Shown here: positions 61,611-64,000 of the stretch, piece by piece
Position numbering within the stretch: position 1 is the first letter of the stretch
Layout of the letters: each line of letters begins with the position of its first letter
The notes under the pieces: model-generated
Seen by the model: only the letters and a program-made list of their open reading frames with translations
What the model was told of the DNA's origin: nothing
Databases searched by the model: none
NCBI GenBank assembly: GCA_050183765.1
Contig: JBFXAZ010000007.1
Location: 1 to 64,000 of the forward strand
DNA: 64,000 nucleotides
Direction of reading: 5' to 3'
Source: JAFAZJ01 sp050183765
GTDB taxonomy: Bacteria; Pseudomonadota; Alphaproteobacteria; Reyranellales; Reyranellaceae
Program-made: the position numbers and the translations under genes

Positions 61611-62415
61611 AGCTCGTGCGCGGTGGCACGTCGAGGCGCACGATCACGCCCTCGAGCTTCGGCGACACGGCCGGGTAGTACTGCGTCACCAGCGGATCGT
61701 GACCCGGCACGATGTGATCGGGCGAGGCCGCGAGCCTCTCGGCTGTGCGGTAGGCGTCGACCATGTCGCCGAGGCTGAAGGCGGTGCCGAAGAAGCGGTT
61801 TTTCCGCATGTGTTCATAGTAGTGCGACGCATCGGAGGCGAGCACGACCCAGCCGCGCTCGGTGCTGACGCGCACGATTTGCAGGCCCGGCGTATGGCCG
61901 CCGACATGGTGCAGCGAGATGCCGGGCGCCAGGTCGACCGTGCCGGTGTGCTGCTCGACGCGGCCCTTGAAGTTCAGGCGCACCATGCCGACCACGTCCT
62001 CGACCTCGAAGCTGTGGCCGAACTTGGCGTATTTCATGTAGGGCCCGGTGACGAAGCCCATCTCCTTCACCTGCAGGTGGAAGCGCGCGGTCGGGAACTT
62101 GTCGAAATTGCCGACATGGTCGTAGTGCAGATGCGTCAGCACCACGTCGGACACCGATTCGGGCGCGATGCCGAGCTCAGCCATGGTCGCCACCGGGCAG
62201 CGCAGGAACTCGCGCTTGCGCCTGGCCGCGACCTCGGCGGTGAAGCCGGTGTCGACGGCGATCACGCGGCCCGCGCCGCGGATCACCCAGGTGAAATAGT
62301 CCATCGGCATCGGCCCATCATGCGGGTCGCCGCCGATGAAGTGGTCGGCGCGGCGCGCATCACGCCTGGCGTAGCGGATGGCGTAGATCTCGTAGGTCGG
62401 CAACGCATCGGCCAT
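61609..62415 (-). CDS. Metallo-beta-lactamase fold hydrolase, N-acyl homoserine lactonase-like
   Basis: A 268-residue MBL-fold enzyme. The dinuclear zinc motif VVLTHLHYDHVGNFDKFP (HxHxDH, ~residue 105-120), the third histidine in LHHVGGHTPGLQIV, the bridging aspartate in VVLASDASHYYEH and the final HIVPGHDPLV histidine are all present. AiiA-type lactonases share this set, but the family opens many lactones, so quorum quenching is only a possibility. No signal peptide. The start lies three bases after the dehydrogenase stop, so it is translationally linked. Confidence 0.87.
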   Translation of the reverse strand: MADALPTYEIYAIRYARRDARRADHFIGGDPHDGPMPMDYFTWVIRGAGRVIAVDTGFTAEVAARRKREFLRCPVATMAELGIAPESVSDVVLTHLHYDHVGNFDKFPTARFHLQVKEMGFVTGPYMKYAKFGHSFEVEDVVGMVRLNFKGRVEQHTGTVDLAPGISLHHVGGHTPGLQIVRVSTERGWVVLASDASHYYEHMRKNRFFGTAFSLGDMVDAYRTAERLAASPDHIVPGHDPLVTQYYPAVSPKLEGVIVRLDVPPRTS

Positions 62416-62418
62416 GGA

Positions 62419-63345
62419 TCACCCGTTGCCGCGCAGCTGCGCCAGGCGATCGGGCGGGACCGTCGCGTCGACGCCGGCCCGCTCCTGCTGCAGCTTCAGG
62501 ATGCTGCGCGAGTCGAGCTGCGCCCAGCCACGGCCCAGCGCCTCGGTCATCTCCTCCAGGGTGAGGTTGGCAAGCCGCATCGGCACGCCGACCTCGCGGC
62601 CCAGCTGCGTGGCCAGCGACACGTCCTTGTGCGCATGGCGCAGCTGAAAGGCCGGCGGATCGTAGGTGCCGGAGAGGAACTGGTCGAGCAGGCCGTCGAA
62701 GGTGCGGCGCCGTCCGAGCGCGCCCTGGCGCACCGCCTCGAACAGATCGGCCGGATCGACGCCGGCCTTGATGCCCATGGTGAAGACCTCGCCCAGCGCC
62801 ACGGTGAGCGCGTAGCCGGCGCAGTTGTGCACCAGCTTGGCCACGGTGGCCTGGCCGATGGCGCCGACATAGCGCACCTGGTCGCCCATGGCGTCGAGCG
62901 CCGCGCGGTCGCGCTCGAAGATCGCCTTCTCGCCGCCGACCCAGATCGCCAGCTTGCCGGTGAAGGCGCCCTTGGGCCCGCCGCTGACCGGCGCGTCGAA
63001 CATGTAGGCGCCCTTTTCGGTGAAGGCGGCGTTGATCTTGCGCACGGTCGCGCGCGAATTGGTCGACAGGTCGAAGTACGAGGCGCCGGCCTTGATGCCC
63101 GCCAGCAGCCCGTTCTCGCTCAGCGCCACCGCCTCGACCTCGGGCGGTCCGGGCAGCGAGGTGAGCACGACGTCGGATGCGGCCGCGACCGCCTTGGGCG
63201 AATCGGCCCAGGTCGCGCCGGCGGCGAGGTGCTTGGCCGCCGCCTCGCGGCGCATGTCGTGTACCGTCAGCGAATGGCCGGCCTTCTGCACGTTTGCTGC
63301 AAGGCTGGCTCCCATGATTCCCAGTCCAACGAATCCGACGCGCAT
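62419..63345 (-). CDS. Beta-hydroxyacid dehydrogenase (3-hydroxyisobutyrate/tartronate-semialdehyde reductase family)
   Basis: A 308-residue enzyme starting at ATG 63345 after AGGGAGGATC. The dinucleotide loop MRVGFVGLGIMGASLA opens the protein. The substrate-binding FDAPVSGGPKGAFTGKL is at ~residue 118, and the catalytic lysine in GQATVAKLVHNCAGYAL at ~residue 170. The helical domain has HAHKDVSLATQLGRE. It oxidises a beta-hydroxy acid with NAD(P)+ (or the reverse). First gene of the run dehydrogenase, lactonase-like, FAH-like, binding protein, all on the minus strand; a small catabolic operon is the simplest reading. Confidence 0.92.
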   Translation of the reverse strand: MRVGFVGLGIMGASLAANVQKAGHSLTVHDMRREAAAKHLAAGATWADSPKAVAAASDVVLTSLPGPPEVEAVALSENGLLAGIKAGASYFDLSTNSRATVRKINAAFTEKGAYMFDAPVSGGPKGAFTGKLAIWVGGEKAIFERDRAALDAMGDQVRYVGAIGQATVAKLVHNCAGYALTVALGEVFTMGIKAGVDPADLFEAVRQGALGRRRTFDGLLDQFLSGTYDPPAFQLRHAHKDVSLATQLGREVGVPMRLANLTLEEMTEALGRGWAQLDSRSILKLQQERAGVDATVPPDRLAQLRGNG

Positions 63346-63435
63346 GATGTGATCCTCCCTTGCGCGATCGTGCCCTCGTTCGACGGTGGCGGACAAGCAC
63401 GCACCCATGCATGCTGCGCGCGGGAGGAAGCCGAT

Positions 63436-64000
63436 TTGCTGACGCAAGCTGTCGATCTGCGGGCCGAGGCCGATGAACTGCACCATCTGCTGGCGCCGCT
63501 CGACGACTCCGACTGGAACCGCGCCACGCGCTTCAAGGGCTGGACGATCAACGACATCGTGGGTCACCTGCACATGGGCGACCTGATGGGCTACGCCTCG
63601 GCCACCGACGAGGCGGCGTTCCACGCGCTGCGCGCCGACATCCAGGCCAAGCGCGAGACCGGTATGACGCGGCTGGAGGAGCAGCGCCAGCGGCTGGGCA
63701 ACCTCGAGGGCCGCGCATTGCTAGCGCGCTGGCACGAGACGCTAGGCAGGCTGGCGGACACGCTGGGCGCGCGTGCGCCCGACGACCGACTGAAATGGGC
63801 CGGCCCCGACATGGGCGTGCGCATGTTCACCACCGCCCGACAGATGGAGATCTGGTCGCACGGCCAGGCGATCTACGACATGCTCGGCATGGTGCGCCCG
63901 CGATCCGACAGGCTGCAGAACATCGCCGTGATCGGCGTGCGCACCTATGGCTGGACCTTCGCCAACCGGGGCGAGAAGCCGCCGGGGCCGGCGCCCTATG
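63436..64000 (+). CDS. DinB/MDMPI-type metal-binding protein (TIGR03084-like), 3' truncated
   Basis: The frame is open to the right edge. It begins TTG 63436, five bases after GGGAGGAAG, the only good site in the region. 188 codons are visible. The N-terminal four-helix bundle reads DLRAEADELHHLLAPLDDSD then GWTINDIVGHLHMGDLMGY, with histidines that suit the maleylpyruvate isomerase/DinB metal site, and RQMEIWSHGQAIYDMLGM further on (another His). Such proteins may be thiol-dependent isomerases or transferases. It is divergent from the dehydrogenase operon by 90 bases. The C-terminal part is outside the window. Confidence 0.75.
   Translation, partial: MLTQAVDLRAEADELHHLLAPLDDSDWNRATRFKGWTINDIVGHLHMGDLMGYASATDEAAFHALRADIQAKRETGMTRLEEQRQRLGNLEGRALLARWHETLGRLADTLGARAPDDRLKWAGPDMGVRMFTTARQMEIWSHGQAIYDMLGMVRPRSDRLQNIAVIGVRTYGWTFANRGEKPPGPAPY

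Overview
The window is 64 kb of one chromosome of a GC-rich bacterium, most likely an alphaproteobacterium of the Rhodospirillales/Reyranella type. That placement is an inference from gene content (Tad/Cpa pilus, short-form phosphatidylserine decarboxylase, ergothioneine genes, many solute-binding proteins and amidases) and from the uniformly G/C-rich third codon positions. No rRNA, tRNA, integrase, transposase or CRISPR array was found.

Layout. 1-5.8 kb: a polysaccharide or glycan cluster on the + strand (glycosyltransferase cut by the left edge, nucleotide-sugar dehydrogenase, GT4 glycosyltransferase, methyltransferase). It is clearly more A/T-rich than the rest and looks acquired. 5.9-13.1 kb: catabolic genes (LLM flavin oxidoreductase, alpha/beta hydrolase without its nucleophile, GST, hydroxyacyl-CoA dehydrogenase, amidase) and a frameshifted solute-binding protein. 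13.1-18.9 kb: queC, a PrsW-like membrane protease with a zinc ribbon, and a two-gene RND efflux pump. 19-27 kb: enolase-superfamily enzyme, Fe-alcohol dehydrogenase, a membrane protein, two unrelated NADP-isocitrate dehydrogenases side by side, and a LOG protein. 27.2-31.3 kb: LysM/proline-rich envelope protein, psd, pssA and a second CDP-alcohol phosphatidyltransferase.

31.3-45.0 kb is a nearly complete Tad (Flp) pilus locus: a decayed flp copy, two almost identical flp pilins, cpaA, cpaB, cpaC, cpaD, cpaE, cpaF, tadB, tadC, two TadE-like pseudopilins and, beyond an opposed cupin gene, tadD. Sequence signals (promoters, terminator, a perfect GNRA hairpin) divide it into separately tuned units.

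45.0-64 kb: SDR; a GMC oxidoreductase/AtzG-like/amidase operon; an unrecognised possibly ATP-grasp-like protein divergent from egtB-egtD (ergothioneine); a formylglycine-type phosphohydrolase/sulfatase; a diheme cytochrome; a penicillin-acylase family hydrolase; and a four-gene operon (beta-hydroxyacid dehydrogenase, lactonase-like metallohydrolase, FAH-type hydratase, solute-binding protein). The last protein is the intact paralogue of the frameshifted one at 12 kb. A DinB/MDMPI-type gene runs off the right edge.

The most useful observations are the decayed third flp copy and the RNA-level signals around the pilins, the single-base frameshift in the 12 kb solute-binding protein, the nucleophile-less hydrolase, the neighbouring dimeric and monomeric isocitrate dehydrogenases, and the orphan protein next to egtBD. 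I did not find a clearly novel multi-gene defence or mobile system.
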